This document shows, one piece after another, positions 5,627 through 6,166 of a stretch of 6,166 bases of DNA; within the stretch, counting starts at the first letter, position 1; each line of letters begins with the position of its first letter. The notes under the pieces were generated by a model. It had not been told where the DNA came from. It worked only from the letters and a program-made list of their open reading frames with translations, and searched no databases. The stretch spans positions 1 to 6,166 of the forward strand of contig RDXT01000295.1 of NCBI GenBank assembly GCA_004292985.1. Reading direction: 5' to 3'. This DNA comes from Bacteroidota bacterium (GTDB taxonomy: Bacteria; Bacteroidota; Bacteroidia; J057). A program made the translations under genes and the position numbers.

Positions 5627-6110
5627 CGGCAAAAATACCGATAGTAAACAGCAGTTGCTGCGCGAGGTTGCCCATCAGCTCGATCGTGCCTTTTTCTTTA
5701 TAGCTGGCGGCCAGTAAAAACACCTCTTTCACCTCTTCCAGCAATTCCTGGGAGGTATGGATAATGGCATAAATAGCTCCGTCGTAGTTGCGCACCTCGC
5801 GTACCTTATTAATACGCATAGGAGCCTCGTCCATGCCTCCGAAATCCTGCTCATGCTCGTAGGCCATCTGTCCGGGCGCATAGCCCAGGCTGATGATCCG
5901 TTCGGCAATGGCCTCTTTGCTTTGCCCGGCGAAGTAATAGAGCCTGCTCACCTTTTCACTCAGGTCGAGGTGGGGGCGCAGGCGGGGATTCCAGTGAATG
6001 TTGCGGATGTTATGGGTATATGTTTCGTACTCCGCCAGCAGGGTATCGAGTTTTTCGACAAGCTGCCCGGCGTGTTCGGGATTGAGCGAAGAGTGTCTTA
6101 CGAGTTCCAT
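5601..6110 (-). CDS. Dps/ferritin-like protein with altered ferroxidase site
   Basis: 169 aa, the usual Dps length. The pattern is that of a four-helix Dps subunit: helix A with LDTLLAEYETYTHNIRNIHWN, helix B with EKVSRLYYFAGQSKEAIAERIISLGYAP, then helices C and D (about 104-165). Dps proteins form 12-subunit shells that store iron, detoxify peroxide and sometimes bind DNA in the cytoplasm. Compared with the Listeria innocua ferroxidase ligands, His39 (His31) and Glu70 (Glu62) are kept and Glu66 replaces Asp58, but Ser51 and Ser55 stand where His43 and Asp47 are expected. Iron oxidation may therefore be weak or lost. No strongly basic N-terminal tail for DNA binding is present. The gene converges on the potassium channel gene and overlaps its end by 26 bp. 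A strong Shine-Dalgarno sequence supports the ATG at 6110. I leave the symbol open because of the divergent site. Confidence 0.85.
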   Translation of the reverse strand: MELVRHSSLNPEHAGQLVEKLDTLLAEYETYTHNIRNIHWNPRLRPHLDLSEKVSRLYYFAGQSKEAIAERIISLGYAPGQMAYEHEQDFGGMDEAPMRINKVREVRNYDGAIYAIIHTSQELLEEVKEVFLLAASYKEKGTIELMGNLAQQLLFTIGIFAATRLASQN

Positions 6111-6113
6111 GAT

Positions 6114-6120
6114 CTCCTTT
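6114..6120 (-). promoter_or_regulatory. Unusually good Shine-Dalgarno site of the Dps-like gene
   Basis: The minus strand reads AAAGGAG, then ATC, then ATG, so an AGGAG core lies 3 nt ahead of the start codon. Most genes in this window lack any such site, as is usual in Bacteroidota, so this one stands out and fixes the start at 6110. The short spacing is slightly tight. No convincing TAnnTTTG box was found in the remaining 46 bases to the window edge. Confidence 0.6.
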
Positions 6121-6166
6121 TTTTATATGTTGTGTATTCTGGTTTGTCTTCATGTTAAACGGAAAA

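Overview
The window looks like a chromosomal segment of a Bacteroidota bacterium, perhaps a Saprospiria or Cytophagia type with moderately high GC; that placement is an inference. The reasons are mostly A/T-rich upstream regions without Shine-Dalgarno sequences, several matches to the Bacteroidota promoter form (TTTG, about 19-20 nt, TAnnTTTG), a four-helix LytS-type kinase paired with a LytTR regulator, and three short-signal lipoproteins with clear lipoboxes. No rRNA, tRNA, insertion sequence or CRISPR array was seen.

Layout. (1) 29-1480, minus strand: a two-gene operon. A small lipoprotein c-type cytochrome with an unusual CX4CH haem motif is followed 30 bp later by a lipoprotein that keeps the six copper ligands of peptidylglycine/dopamine-type copper monooxygenases. 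A candidate promoter and a 15-bp tandem direct repeat lie upstream. (2) 1602-3387, minus strand: a sensor kinase and LytTR response regulator whose genes overlap by 32 bp. (3) 3401-3748: a small orphan gene (59 aa, minus strand) with a perfect TAnnTTTG box in front and a strong intrinsic terminator behind. The terminator sits immediately before the kinase gene, so it could also act as an attenuator for the two-component operon. (4) 3879-4619, minus strand: a lipoprotein of the L,D-transpeptidase (YkuD-like) group. (5) 4688-5626, plus strand: a prokaryotic inward-rectifier potassium channel (KirBac), diverging from the transpeptidase gene across a 68-bp promoter region. (6) 5601-6110, minus strand: a Dps/ferritin-like protein with a degenerate ferroxidase centre, overlapping the channel gene tail to tail by 26 bp.

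How the genes may work together. The cytochrome and copper lipoprotein are best read as a periplasmic or surface redox pair, in which the cytochrome could deliver the electrons that eukaryotic homologues take from ascorbate. The two-component system next to them is a candidate regulator, because a tandem repeat with two-helical-turn spacing lies between the two units; this link is inference. The remaining genes (cell-wall transpeptidase, potassium channel, Dps-like protein) fit envelope and stress functions but do not form an obvious single pathway.

The items most worth a second look are the cytochrome/copper-monooxygenase pair, the tandem repeat in front of it, the terminator or attenuator ahead of the kinase gene with its orphan small gene, and the Dps-like protein lacking two iron ligands.
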